64,000 bases of DNA from Mariniblastus sp039200505 (GCA_039200505.1 JBCCSJ010000002.1:1-64000); one strand, 5' to 3'; shown: positions 8,921-17,917, counted from the stretch's first letter. Notes: generated from the sequence alone by a model not told the origin. Numbers and translations: made by a program.

Positions 8921-10565
8921 ACGCACTTGTCACGAACCCTATATCGAATCGTTACTGGACGAAAATTGCCCTCGCGCACTTCAAAAAGATTTAGAGCAGC
9001 ATCTTGAGAACTGCCCGGAGTGCCGACAAAGACTTTTTGATCTGGCGGCTGACGATTATATCTGGGCCGAAGCCACTAGCATGTTGTCCACGGTCGGTGA
9101 CATTCGTTTGTCGGCAGAATCGGCTCAAAAGATTAAAGATACCACTTCTTTCCTGGTGTCGCGTCTGGATACGGATCCCGAACTGCCGGACCACTCTGCC
9201 CCAGTCGGTTATGACTGGACCAAAATTCTGGATCCACCGGCTCATCCCGAAGCAGTCGGTCGGATCGATCAATTTGAAATGGAGTCCAAGCTCGGTCAGG
9301 GAGGAATGGGAATTGTCCTCAAGGGGTTTGACAGAGAATTGAACCGGGCGGTTGCAATCAAAATCTTGGCCCCGCACCTTGCCGCCAACGGTACCGCTCG
9401 AAAACGATTTGCTCGGGAAGCACAAGCTGCTGCCGCAGTGGTCCACCCCAATGTCACCAGAATTTATTCTGTCAAACAATCTCCTCAACGACCTTATATC
9501 GTGATGGAACTCGGACCGACCGAGTCTTTGCAAAATTTGGTCGACGAGCATGGCCCCTTGGATGTCAAAAATGTGATTCGCATCGGTCTTCAGATCGCTT
9601 CGGGGCTTTCGGCCGCACACAAAATTGGACTGATTCACCGGGATATTAAACCGGGGAATATCTTGGTCGAAAAAGATGTTTCGCGCGTCATGATCACTGA
9701 TTTTGGTCTGGCCCGAGCCGTTGACGACGTCGGGATGACCCAGACCGGCTGGTTGACGGGAACCCCCAACTACATGTCGCCCGAGCAAGCTCGAGGCGAG
9801 GAGTTGGACACTCGAAGTGACTTATTCAGCCTCGGAAGTTTGCTTTATTTTTTGGCAACCGGGCGAGAACCTTTCCGGGGCGAAAAAACTTACGCTGTCA
9901 TTCAAAACATCATTCACGAGCATCCAGTCGACCCACGAAGCCTCAATTCAGAAGTGCCGAAATACTTGGCGGACCTGATTCAGAAACTTCTCGAAAAGGA
10001 TCCAGGTCATCGGTTCGAAGATGCGAACCATCTTTCCAATGTGCTTGAAAAGTATTTGGCCTATCTCGAACAACCGGGGCAAATGAAGCCCCCCAAACGG
10101 ATCGTGTCGTCTCGAACGAAGCAAAAACAATGGATTGCCGCAGGGATCGCAAGTTTTGTTTTGGCGTCTACCGCGTCTTGGCTGTTGTTGTTTAAGCAAC
10201 CGATTCAGCCGACCGAGAATCCTGACCAATTATCGACGAAAACAGAATCGAAGTTTCCGACCGAAGCCGTTTCCATACTTGAGAATCCAGTTGAAGAACC
10301 AGAAAAATCGATCCTCGAACTAAATTCGATTTCAAATGAATATCAGTTTGACGACTTTGGGTACTTCCGAGAATTGGGCGAAATTAAATCCCGGATGAAG
10401 ACGCTTGAATCGCAGCTTTTGGCACCGAATCAAAACATCCAAGGTCCAGGATTCGATAACCATCTACCGACGATGCCCAATCTTGAATCAAGCGACGCCA
10501 TTCGTTCTCTGGACGAAAAAGGTTTGAATTCGGACAACAAACTTCGTATCAAAAAATTCGACTAA
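8913..10565 (+). CDS. Ser/Thr protein kinase with N-terminal anti-sigma-like zinc finger
   Basis: A 550-residue protein with GGAG seven bases before its ATG. Residues 1-45 contain H30-xxx-C34-xx-C37 (EQHLENCPEC), the pattern of zinc-binding anti-sigma domains. The kinase domain spans about 118-385: Gly loop GQGGMG 128-133, Lys150 in VAIKIL, catalytic loop HRDIKPGN 242-249, DFG 263-265 and SPEQ as the APE equivalent. One transmembrane helix is at 407-427, followed by a roughly 120-residue tail of unknown fold, probably outside the inner membrane. The overlap with the sigma gene suggests it controls that sigma factor, by phosphorylation or by sequestration. Confidence 0.93.
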   Translation: MNERTCHEPYIESLLDENCPRALQKDLEQHLENCPECRQRLFDLAADDYIWAEATSMLSTVGDIRLSAESAQKIKDTTSFLVSRLDTDPELPDHSAPVGYDWTKILDPPAHPEAVGRIDQFEMESKLGQGGMGIVLKGFDRELNRAVAIKILAPHLAANGTARKRFAREAQAAAAVVHPNVTRIYSVKQSPQRPYIVMELGPTESLQNLVDEHGPLDVKNVIRIGLQIASGLSAAHKIGLIHRDIKPGNILVEKDVSRVMITDFGLARAVDDVGMTQTGWLTGTPNYMSPEQARGEELDTRSDLFSLGSLLYFLATGREPFRGEKTYAVIQNIIHEHPVDPRSLNSEVPKYLADLIQKLLEKDPGHRFEDANHLSNVLEKYLAYLEQPGQMKPPKRIVSSRTKQKQWIAAGIASFVLASTASWLLLFKQPIQPTENPDQLSTKTESKFPTEAVSILENPVEEPEKSILELNSISNEYQFDDFGYFRELGEIKSRMKTLESQLLAPNQNIQGPGFDNHLPTMPNLESSDAIRSLDEKGLNSDNKLRIKKFD

Positions 10566-10705
10566 CGTTTTGTTGGAAAAAACTGAGTGTTGTGTCAAAC
10601 CGTGGCCCAAGGATTTTCCAGATTTTTGATACAAGACGAGATTTGCAAAAAACAGGTGTTCATCAAATCAACTTTCAAATTCGTTTCCTTAAACCGAGTA
10701 GAAGC

Positions 10706-11362
10706 ATGAATCTAAAAATCTCAGCCATCTTATCCAAGTCCATTGTCGCTTTAGTGACGCTCTGCACCGCGACGGTTCTTCAAGCACAGTTTGAAAACGA
10801 CATCTTGTCGACGCAACCTGCCGCAACAACGCTTAATGCTCTTGACTCCAATCGAGTCCAGATATCGGGCTTGATGACGACGAGTTCTAATTTCTTTTTG
10901 CACGATCACGAAACTGCCACAAAGAATCGAGATCTGAATAATCAAATCACGGAAATCATCTCCAAAATCAAGTCGACCGAAGACGAATCAGAGAAGGCAA
11001 GTTTTAAGCCTGAACTCGAGGAGTTATTGGTCAAGCAGTACGACCTTTATCTTGAAACGCACGAAAAACCGTTGATAGAACTTGAGGAACGATTGGCGAA
11101 GTTGCGGGAAGAATACAACAAACGTAAAAATGCGAAACAGGACCTGATTCAACTGCGGCTGGATACGATGTGGTACGACGCAATTGGAATGAACTGGCCA
11201 GGTGATCAAAATCCCAGATTGTTAAGGTTCAACAATTTAACGGGTACTGCTCGATTCCCAGGTGACGCAGGGGTTGCTCAGCCAGCCCGGTTCCTACCTA
11301 GAAAGCGTCCAGCCAATCCAAAACCACCGAAAAATGAACTTTCGGATGAATCTTTACGCTAG
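10706..11362 (+). CDS. Secreted hypothetical protein with a coiled coil
   Basis: A 218-residue protein. ATG 10706 begins a signal peptide (MNLKISAILSKSIVALVTLC, cleavage after LQAQ); a GTG at 10592 is in frame but would bury that signal. Residues about 70-150 are a long charged helical stretch (EIISKIKSTEDESEKASFK, then LIELEERLAKLREEYNKRK) that looks like a coiled coil. The C-terminal part is Pro/Arg/Lys-rich. No family is recognised. It follows the kinase gene by 140 bases on the same strand and may be part of that regulon; the function is unknown. Confidence 0.7.
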   Translation: MNLKISAILSKSIVALVTLCTATVLQAQFENDILSTQPAATTLNALDSNRVQISGLMTTSSNFFLHDHETATKNRDLNNQITEIISKIKSTEDESEKASFKPELEELLVKQYDLYLETHEKPLIELEERLAKLREEYNKRKNAKQDLIQLRLDTMWYDAIGMNWPGDQNPRLLRFNNLTGTARFPGDAGVAQPARFLPRKRPANPKPPKNELSDESLR

Positions 11363-11448
11363 GCGACCACACATTCCAGTTGGCTTGGTCAACGAATGCA
11401 AAACGAGTTAAACTGAGGCCTTTGATTCACGATCAAGGGTCTTTTTTC

Positions 11449-13335
11449 ATGTTCCGGATATGTCTCGCCACCATTTTGTTGGTCCTACCGTTCATCAGCC
11501 AATCATTGGGCCAGTTACCGGCCGGCTCATTGGAACAACAATACCAAAAGCGTTCGGTCCGAATTCCGATGCGTGACGGCAAGACTTTGTTCACCGTCAT
11601 TTATGAACCGCGAGATCAATCGCGGAGCTATCCGATTTTGATGAATCGGACTCCCTACAGTGTTCGACCCTACAACGATAATCAATTTCCAGGTCGCATC
11701 GGTCCATCAGCAACGATGGAAAACGAAGGTTACATTTTTGTCCGCCAGGACGTTCGCGGTCGCTGGATGTCAGAAGGTGATTTCGACAACATGCGACCAA
11801 ATATCCCGGGGAATAACGATCAAATTGACGAAAGTTCGGATACCTATGATACTGTCGACTGGCTGATCAAGAACGTCGCTAACAATAACGGGAAGGTCGG
11901 GATTTGGGGAATCTCATACCCAGGATTTTATTCTGCAGCCTCCTTGCCGGATCATCATCCAGCATTGGTTGCCGCGTCACCCCAGGCACCTATTTCAGAC
12001 TTCTTTTTTGATGATTTTCATCATCATGGGGCCTACCTGTTAAGTTATTTTACGGCGACTTCGACTTTTGGATATCAACATAGTGGTCCGACTTCGTCTC
12101 AGTGGTACAGTTCGATTCGCCCCAATTCAGATAATCCTTGGAAGTATTACCTTGAAGATCTAGGTCCGATGAGCCAGGCTGGCAAGCTGTTTGATGAGTC
12201 AAATTTTTTCTGGCAACAATTGGTAGAGCATCCGAATTACGACGAGTTTTGGCAAAAACGAAGTATTTTGCCTCATCTCAAAGGCATTCGAACGAATGTG
12301 CTGACGGTTGGCGGCTTGTTTGACGCTGAAGACCTGTACGGGCCTTTTAACATCTATCGCGAAATTGAAAAAAACAATCGGGATACATTCAACGCTATCA
12401 TCATGGGTCCGTGGAGCCATGGGGATTGGGCTCGCCTGAACCCCTATGCCGTCGTTGGAAAGGTAGCTTTTGGGAAAGACGTTTCCAAATTTTATCAGGA
12501 ACAAGTTGAAGCTCCGTTTTTCAGACATTTCTTAAAAGGCGAAGGATCCGCACCTGATTTTGAGGCCTTGATGTACGACACCGGAATTCGGGCTTGGCGA
12601 AAGTTTTCAAAATGGCCCCCAGCGGATGCGAAAACTGTCAAACACTATCTGGGTGCGGACCAGAGCCTTTCAACAGATCCGCCAACAGATGGTGGTGTGG
12701 ATGAATCAAGTTTCGTGAGCGATCCAGCCAATCCGGTACCTCATCGTGCGATGGAAGATCTGGAAATTCGTTTTACACCCAGGCCTTACATGTCTGATGA
12801 TCAACGATTTGCATCAGAACGAGACGATGTATTGGTGTTTCAAACCGAACCCCTCGTCGAACCCGTTTTGATTACCGGTGATATCTTGGCCAAGCTTAAG
12901 GTTTCAACCAGTTCCGACGCCGCTGATTGGGTCGTCAAGTTGATCGACGTTTATCCAGCTGATCATCCTTTCGTGGAAGGCTCCAGCCCTGACATGATTT
13001 TTGGAGGTGGGCATATGATGATTCGCAGTGAAGTCATTCGGGGGCGGTTCCGAAACAGCTATGAAAAACCGGAACCTTTCGTTCCAGGAAAAATTGCTGA
13101 AGTGAATTTGCCGCTTCAAGATGTCTGCCACACGTTTAAGGCGGGGCACCGCATCATGATTCACGTTCAAAGCACTTGGTTTCCGTTGATCGACCGAAAT
13201 CCACAGAAATACGTCGACAATATCTTTAAGGCGAAAGCAGAGGACTTTGTGAAAGCAACTCACAAAGTTTATCATCGACCCGGTGCTGAAAGCTGGATCG
13301 AACTTAAGCATTTCCCGATTCCGGAAAACAATTGA
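11449..13335 (+). CDS. CocE/NonD family secreted hydrolase (peptidase S15-like)
   Basis: A 628-residue exported alpha/beta-hydrolase. The start at ATG 11449, with AAGGG upstream, gives a signal peptide ending near SQSLGQ. The S15 core shows the entry strand VRIPMRDGKTLFTVIYEP, the oxyanion/Tyr region MNRTPYSVRPY, nucleophile motif GIWGISYPGF and GPWSHGDW supplying the catalytic His. The C-terminal X-Pro dipeptidyl-peptidase jelly-roll domain begins around residue 400 and ends in HRIMIHVQSTWFPLIDRNPQ. Family members hydrolyse acyl or peptide esters; the substrate here is unknown. Length is normal. Confidence 0.93.
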   Translation: MFRICLATILLVLPFISQSLGQLPAGSLEQQYQKRSVRIPMRDGKTLFTVIYEPRDQSRSYPILMNRTPYSVRPYNDNQFPGRIGPSATMENEGYIFVRQDVRGRWMSEGDFDNMRPNIPGNNDQIDESSDTYDTVDWLIKNVANNNGKVGIWGISYPGFYSAASLPDHHPALVAASPQAPISDFFFDDFHHHGAYLLSYFTATSTFGYQHSGPTSSQWYSSIRPNSDNPWKYYLEDLGPMSQAGKLFDESNFFWQQLVEHPNYDEFWQKRSILPHLKGIRTNVLTVGGLFDAEDLYGPFNIYREIEKNNRDTFNAIIMGPWSHGDWARLNPYAVVGKVAFGKDVSKFYQEQVEAPFFRHFLKGEGSAPDFEALMYDTGIRAWRKFSKWPPADAKTVKHYLGADQSLSTDPPTDGGVDESSFVSDPANPVPHRAMEDLEIRFTPRPYMSDDQRFASERDDVLVFQTEPLVEPVLITGDILAKLKVSTSSDAADWVVKLIDVYPADHPFVEGSSPDMIFGGGHMMIRSEVIRGRFRNSYEKPEPFVPGKIAEVNLPLQDVCHTFKAGHRIMIHVQSTWFPLIDRNPQKYVDNIFKAKAEDFVKATHKVYHRPGAESWIELKHFPIPENN

Positions 13336-13475
13336 TCCGTTGTCGGTCAAGTGTTCTCGTTGGCTCGAAAGTGGCATCAGGACGGTTGTCGAAACTGGAA
13401 TGGTAGTCTTCGCAGTGAATCGAACCGGGCGAATCAATAGTCGGGCGAATCAATAATCGGACGAATCAAAAAAAC

Positions 13476-14471
13476 GTGATAAGTCGGCTGACAATTCGAG
13501 GGTGCGGCCTGGCTGGCGTTTTATTGGGTTGGCGATTGTGGCAGCGTGGAGTCACGTTTCGGCTCGAAGGGCGTAAGGATGTTGGAGCGTCGAAAGCTGC
13601 CGCCGGTTTGGTAAATCCTGTTACAGGCAAAGGGATGAATACCAGTTGGCGGTTGTCAGAATTTTTACCGGAAATGAAAGCCTTTTACGGTGAAATCGGT
13701 GCCTTGTTGGGGCAAAACTATTTTTACGAGAAACCAGTCCTGCGTATTTTTTCCGATGAAAAAGAGCGACAAAAATTTCTCAAGAAGAGGGTTCAATTGA
13801 AGCCATGGATTGCCAAAGTTCATCCGATTTTGCCTCACATGAAGCATGGGCAATGGGGTGGAGTTCAATGGCATAGTGGTGGTTGGCTGAATGTTCGAGC
13901 GTTCGTCGAGGATTCGCTTGAATTTTTTGAAAGGGAGTGTCCCGGGTTTACCGAACCGAATGCAACAGTTTACTGCGAAGGTGCCAAGGGGTTGCAATCC
14001 GGACCGTTTTCATTTTTGCCTCAGCGACTTGCCAAAGGACAGATCGTAGAAGTTACCGTACCTGGTTGGAATGAAAATGCGATTTTGAATCGAAACGGCT
14101 GGTGCATTCCGATCGGAGGTGATCGCTATCGAGTTGGAGCGACTTACGAGTGGGATGATCTCGATGATGAGCCATCAGAACAGGGGCGATTGGAATTGGA
14201 ACAACGCGTGGCCCAATTCACTGATATCGCGTTCACTGTTGTGAAACAGGTGGCCGGAGTAAGACCGATTATCCGAACGAGCCAACCGGTTATTGGCAGG
14301 CATCCCGAAATAAACGACGCGTTTGTGTTGAATGGATTGGGATCCAAGGGTTGCCTTTACGGACCCAAGGTTGCCCGAGAGTTAGTCAGTCACTTGTTGG
14401 ATAATCAGGAATTGGATCCCGACCTGGATATCAAGTTTTTGATGGATCGAAGATCCCAACCCGAAACGTAA
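13476..14471 (+). CDS. FAD-dependent oxidoreductase (DAO family)
   Basis: A 331-residue flavoprotein of the D-amino-acid-oxidase fold. The N-terminal dinucleotide motif is IRGCGLAGVLLGWRLWQRG (GxGxxG), followed by GAGLVNPVTGKG-like sequence (AAGLVNPVTGKGMN) near residue 45. The C-terminal FAD-binding signature is VLNGLGSKGCLYGPKVARELV. The reaction is unassigned; glycine-oxidase-like and tRNA-modifying relatives share this fold. The start is GTG at 13476 with no clear ribosome site. The last codons and the stop (PET then TAA) lie inside the first copy of the tandem repeat that follows, so the C-terminus may have been replaced by the repeat. Confidence 0.85.
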   Translation: MISRLTIRGCGLAGVLLGWRLWQRGVTFRLEGRKDVGASKAAAGLVNPVTGKGMNTSWRLSEFLPEMKAFYGEIGALLGQNYFYEKPVLRIFSDEKERQKFLKKRVQLKPWIAKVHPILPHMKHGQWGGVQWHSGGWLNVRAFVEDSLEFFERECPGFTEPNATVYCEGAKGLQSGPFSFLPQRLAKGQIVEVTVPGWNENAILNRNGWCIPIGGDRYRVGATYEWDDLDDEPSEQGRLELEQRVAQFTDIAFTVVKQVAGVRPIIRTSQPVIGRHPEINDAFVLNGLGSKGCLYGPKVARELVSHLLDNQELDPDLDIKFLMDRRSQPET

Positions 14472-14612
14472 GTGAGGGACTTGGAGGCAAGGTTTAAATT
14501 CGTCAAGTAATTTGTTATACCTCGCTAACGCATCGGGTAGTGAAACTTGAAGAAAAAGAAAACATTGGCGTCAGGCAAAGTTTGACCTTCAAGTGTTGAT
14601 GCCTTGTTTGGA

Positions 14613-14631
14613 TCCCGCTCGGCAAGCGGGA
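14613..14631 (+). repeat. CGGCA-loop hairpin
   Basis: Stem TCCCGCT/AGCGGGA around loop CGGCA, followed by CGTACA. One of nine hairpins in this window with the same five-base loop, or its complement, and differing stems. Confidence 0.7.
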
Positions 14632-14678
14632 CGTACAGCACGCACCGTTTTGATCTCGCTCGTTAAGCAAGACAGTAG

Positions 14679-14699
14679 GCACCTTTTGCCGAAAGGTGC
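14679..14699 (-). repeat. CGGCA-loop hairpin, inverted
   Basis: Stem GCACCTTT/AAAGGTGC around loop TGCCG, which is CGGCA read on the other strand. It sits in copy 1 of the tandem repeat and recurs in copy 2. Confidence 0.7.
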
Positions 14700-14872
14700 T
14701 TTGAACACAAATCCTAACCCGAAACGTAAGTGAGGGACTTGGACACAAGGCTTTACTTAATCAAGTAATTTGCTATTCCTCGCTAACGCATCGGGTTGTG
14801 AAACTTGAAGAAAACAACGGTGTCAAGCAAAGCGACTGGTAACCACTGGTAACCGGTAGATGACTCGTTCGG

Positions 14873-14893
14873 GTCCCGATCGGCAAGCGGGAC
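14873..14893 (+). repeat. CGGCA-loop hairpin
   Basis: Stem GTCCCGAT/AGCGGGAC with one mismatch, loop CGGCA, followed by GTACA. Counterpart of the hairpin at 14613 in copy 2 of the tandem repeat. Confidence 0.7.
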
Positions 14894-14903
14894 GTACAAC
14901 AGT

Positions 14904-14928
14904 AAGCACCTTTTGCCGAAAGGTGCTT
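14904..14928 (-). repeat. CGGCA-loop hairpin, inverted, 10-bp stem
   Basis: Stem AAGCACCTTT/AAAGGTGCTT with loop TGCCG. The stem is two base pairs longer than its counterpart at 14679. Confidence 0.7.
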
Positions 14929-14959
14929 CCGATCTGCCGATCAATGGAACACAAATCCT

Positions 14960-14994
14960 AACCCGAAACGTAAGTGAGGGACCTGGACGCAAGC
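14960..14994 (+). repeat. Tandem repeat, truncated copy 3
   Basis: The opening block AACCCGAAACGTAAGTGAGG recurs a third time and then stops at about 14994, before the regA gene end. Together with copies 1 and 2 the repeats fill the whole gap between the oxidoreductase and regA; no gene is visible in it. Confidence 0.8.
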
Positions 14995-15034
14995 AATAAC
15001 CCTGATTATCGGTTGCCCGACGGATCAAACCTGA

Positions 15035-15553
15035 TTAAGGCGCGTTCTTTTTGAGTTTTCTTTGTAGCGTTCGTCTTGGAATGTCCAGTCGTCGGGCAGC
15101 TTCGGAGATATTTCCTTTAGAGTCTGCCAAAACACGTTGGATATGTTCCCACTGGGCTTCGGCAAGCGAGGGCGGCTTGATTTCAGGTGTCGGTGTTCCG
15201 GGCTGGTCGTTGAACGCGGCTAAGACTTGGTCAGCATCGGCAGGTTTGGGTACGTAGTCGACCGCTCCAATTTTGACTGCTTCGACGGCGTTAGTGATGC
15301 TCCCGTATCCGGTCAAAATCACGCATCGAGTGTCCGGCGAAACTTCCCGCAGATCGGAGAGAAGTTCCATGCCATTCTTTCCGGGCATTTTTAAATCTAG
15401 CACTGCTCGATTGGGCTGGTGAATCTTGGCCAATTCGATCGCTTGGTCGTAACCTTCGGCAACAAACACCCGAAAACCTCTTCGTATGAATGACTTTTCA
15501 AGTCGATTTCTTAAAACGTCGTCATCATCGACAACAAGAATGGTTTCATGCAT
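15035..15553 (-). CDS. regA: RegA/PrrA/ActR-type redox response regulator
   Basis: A 172-residue regulator. The receiver has acidic residues in VVDDDD, phospho-acceptor Asp53 in VLDLKMPG and Lys103 in VPKPAD. A proline-rich hinge (about 116-130) leads to a Fis-type helix-turn-helix, GNISEAARRLDIPRRTLQRK (148-167), which closely follows the RegA family pattern. It lies 204 bases downstream of the RegB-like kinase on the same strand, so the pair forms a RegBA (PrrBA) system. In proteobacteria these control respiration, photosynthesis and redox-linked carbon and nitrogen genes. Targets in this organism are unknown. Confidence 0.92.
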   Translation of the reverse strand: MHETILVVDDDDVLRNRLEKSFIRRGFRVFVAEGYDQAIELAKIHQPNRAVLDLKMPGKNGMELLSDLREVSPDTRCVILTGYGSITNAVEAVKIGAVDYVPKPADADQVLAAFNDQPGTPTPEIKPPSLAEAQWEHIQRVLADSKGNISEAARRLDIPRRTLQRKLKKNAP

Positions 15554-15757
15554 GGGGCTTGCTTTCGCAGTTTAATCGTCGACCAGATCATCGCGAATTA
15601 GACAGAATCCCAAACGATTAGTTCTGTCTTAATTTGGTCGGTGTTCCAAAGATACCACAACGTTATTCTAGCCGCTAACTGGGCGGCGGTTGAGTGTTTC
15701 GTGGTATTAATTCGGAATCGTTGATTCATTATTGGCGTTTCAATTGGAAAGGTTGCA

Positions 15758-17128
15758 CTATTTGGGAAGTCGGACTGTGACTTTGGTTCCTTTGCAAATG
15801 GTCGATTCGATTTCGACACTTCCTCCAAGTCGCCGCACAACATTCTTGGCTAGAAAAACACCCAATCCCATCCCTTTACCAGGTTCTTTGGTTGTGAAGA
15901 ACGGCTCAGAAACTCGTCGAAGCTGGGCTGCTGACATTCCTTCGCCTCGATCGCGGATGATCCAATTCCATGATGAGTCGGTCTCTTCTATTAGGACTTG
16001 TATCTTGTTACCTTTGGGATCGGAATCGATGCCGTTTTGAACCAAACCGCGAATCGCTTGGCTTAATCCATCGAGTGGAACTTTGAGCTTATGGGAGGAT
16101 GCTGATTCCGGATGCTTGATTTCTAGTCGATCCGGTTCTTGGATCCCATCAATGATGGCATTGGTGATTTCTTCGATGGTGACGATTTCGAGCGATTCCC
16201 CGATCGCCTGTCCGGCGTGACTGGCCATGCGATCGATGATGGCTCGGCAGCGATCAAGTTGGCTTCGAATCAGGTGAACGTCTTCGGCAATATCTTCGGC
16301 ACCGGGAAAATCGGGTTGATGTTTTTCGAATGCATGCTCGACGTCTCTGGCAACAACGGCGATCGTGCTTAACGGGGTCGCTAACTCGTGTGCTGTACCG
16401 GCTGCCAAGGTACCGAGAGCTTCGATTTTGTCCGTATTGGCTTGCAGATCTTGAGCTCGGCGGACTTCTTGTTGCTGAATTTCTAAGGCGTCGGTCAGTC
16501 GGGTAATAAAGTAGACGATAACGCTCGAACAGGTCGCGAACGCAAACAGCGTCCCAACGTGTTGAATAGAAACGTCTTGACGAGTGCGAATGGCAAACAG
16601 TCCAGCATCCAGGTCATCCACCTGATGATGTTCAAACATCAATCCGAAAAAACAGAATAGCCCCAGTAGATTGATGGACCATGCCCAGCGGCGATTGAGC
16701 ATCAATGCTGACAGGCTTAGATTGACGAAAAAGAACAGGGAAAAAGGGTTGTTCGGTCCGCCTGAAGAAAATAGCAAAGCGGTCAATGACAGCATGTCCA
16801 TGATCAGAACGAGCCCAAGAATCAAATTCCAAGGGAGAGGGGAAATCTCGGCTTGAAGGTCTTGGTCGATCTGACGCCAACGACGAAACCAGATCGTTAA
16901 AAAAAGGTTTGAGATCACGGTTAAGCCAATCACAATACCCATCGGCCAAATCATAGGAATTTCGATTTGGAATACGAATTCTGAACCCAAAATTGTTCCA
17001 ACTTGCCCCACAACTGCGACCCAACGAAGTTTTAAAAGCCACGATGCGTTAAGAAAATTTTGATTGGACAGATTGACCGAGGGCTTGTTGTCGGAGGCAA
17101 GATTGTCGACGGGGGATTTGATATTCAT
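15758..17128 (-). CDS. regB: RegB/PrrB-type redox sensor histidine kinase
   Basis: A 456-residue kinase with about six N-terminal membrane helices (residues 30-210). It keeps three RegB hallmarks: the quinone-binding heptad GGPNNPF at 123-129; the H-box ALGTLAAGTAHELATPLSTI with His247; and Cys294 in LDRCRAI, at the place of the redox-active cysteine known from Rhodobacter RegB. The ATPase domain has a divergent N-box (GLVQNGIDSD), IRDRGEGM and GKGMGLGVFLAKNVV. It probably senses the quinone pool redox state and phosphorylates the RegA-like regulator downstream. It is divergent from a membrane-protein gene across 160 bases. Confidence 0.93.
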   Translation of the reverse strand: MNIKSPVDNLASDNKPSVNLSNQNFLNASWLLKLRWVAVVGQVGTILGSEFVFQIEIPMIWPMGIVIGLTVISNLFLTIWFRRWRQIDQDLQAEISPLPWNLILGLVLIMDMLSLTALLFSSGGPNNPFSLFFFVNLSLSALMLNRRWAWSINLLGLFCFFGLMFEHHQVDDLDAGLFAIRTRQDVSIQHVGTLFAFATCSSVIVYFITRLTDALEIQQQEVRRAQDLQANTDKIEALGTLAAGTAHELATPLSTIAVVARDVEHAFEKHQPDFPGAEDIAEDVHLIRSQLDRCRAIIDRMASHAGQAIGESLEIVTIEEITNAIIDGIQEPDRLEIKHPESASSHKLKVPLDGLSQAIRGLVQNGIDSDPKGNKIQVLIEETDSSWNWIIRDRGEGMSAAQLRRVSEPFFTTKEPGKGMGLGVFLAKNVVRRLGGSVEIESTICKGTKVTVRLPK

Positions 17129-17290
17129 GGCTAAAGTTTATCGTCAGGCCGATTCCCAACACCAGCTGTGATCGAAAGCTTGAAATAGTCAGCAACAACC
17201 GTGTTACTGCACTCAGCCAATAGCTGAACGAAACTTGCTTATTTAGTACGATATTTTACTTCACTTGCCATTTGTTGAATCGATTATCCG

Positions 17291-17917
17291 ATGACGATAC
17301 GACAGCAGTCCAAAGAAGAAGAACAGTCACCCATTCTCAGCCATCGAGGACTGACGATTATGCTGTTCTTGATGTGCGTTATTCCGGTCGGCACGATATT
17401 TTTGCTTTGGAATTACATGCCTCAGGTTCACGAAGGCCAGCTGGAAGCCAACGTCATTGCCGTCGGATTACCAGAAACCGAATTTTACCAAGGTGACTAT
17501 AAAAAACGCCCCGAAGTGGAATCCGGGTCCATCATTGTCCAAAACAAAAGCAACGTGGATTGGACTCATTTGAATATTCAGGTCAACGGTCACTATAGTA
17601 TTTATGACATCGAAAAGATTCCCGCTGGTGGGGAAAAAGAGTATCTCTTGAGTAAATTTTTGAACCGGACTGGGGCTCGTTTCAGTTTGCGATACAACGA
17701 GTTGGCCCGGGTGCGAATTTATGCAAGACGTCCAACCAAGGATCGTGCCACTTACGCGCAAACATTTGACACATACGGGGATTACAGCCCCAAGTTTTTC
17801 CCGGTGATTATTCTGCTTTTGACCTTTCTGGTTTTATTGACACTGGCATCTCTGATGTTTCGCCGAATGTGGTTGGCCAGTGAAAAAGAGTCAGCTCAAA
17901 TGGCATCTCAGGTTTAA
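17291..17917 (+). CDS. Hypothetical membrane protein with two transmembrane helices
   Basis: A 208-residue protein: cytoplasmic N-terminus, a helix at about 20-41, about 125 residues of predicted beta-rich extracytoplasmic sequence (VESGSIIVQNKSNVDWTHLN and following, resembling a small Ig-like or FxLYD-type domain), a second helix at about 172-192 and a short basic tail. I recognise no family. It faces the regB gene across a 160-base gap, so the shared region may hold RegA-controlled promoters. Confidence 0.7.
   Translation: MTIRQQSKEEEQSPILSHRGLTIMLFLMCVIPVGTIFLLWNYMPQVHEGQLEANVIAVGLPETEFYQGDYKKRPEVESGSIIVQNKSNVDWTHLNIQVNGHYSIYDIEKIPAGGEKEYLLSKFLNRTGARFSLRYNELARVRIYARRPTKDRATYAQTFDTYGDYSPKFFPVIILLLTFLVLLTLASLMFRRMWLASEKESAQMASQV

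Larger units (their letters stand above)
14458..14715 (+). repeat. Tandem repeat, copy 1 (258 bases)
   Basis: The first unit of a direct repeat. It starts with AACCCGAAACGTAAGTGAGG and contains an imperfect inverted repeat between 14460-14480 and 14518-14538 (CCCGA-CGT-AG-GAGG pairs with CCTCGCTAACGCATCGGG). It carries two CGGCA-loop hairpins in its second half. Its first 14 bases are the end of the oxidoreductase coding sequence. Confidence 0.85.
14716..14959 (+). repeat. Tandem repeat, copy 2 (244 bases)
   Basis: Second unit, same opening sequence as copy 1. The inverted-repeat arm 14717-14737 faces 14777-14796. Conserved blocks shared with copy 1 include AATCAAGTAATTTG-like sequence, GTGAAACTTGAAGAAAA, the CGGCA hairpin with CGTACA, and the AAAGGTGCT hairpin. 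The segments between these blocks differ, so the copies are not recent. Confidence 0.85.

Noticed and set aside
8991..9788. A 265-codon open frame on the minus strand inside the Ser/Thr kinase gene
   Set aside because: It lies entirely opposite a gene with complete kinase motifs and its translation shows no domain; it is a shadow of the codon pattern.
14458..14994. A CRISPR array
   Set aside because: Units are about 250 bases with inverted arms, not 25-40 base repeats with spacers, and no cas genes are present.
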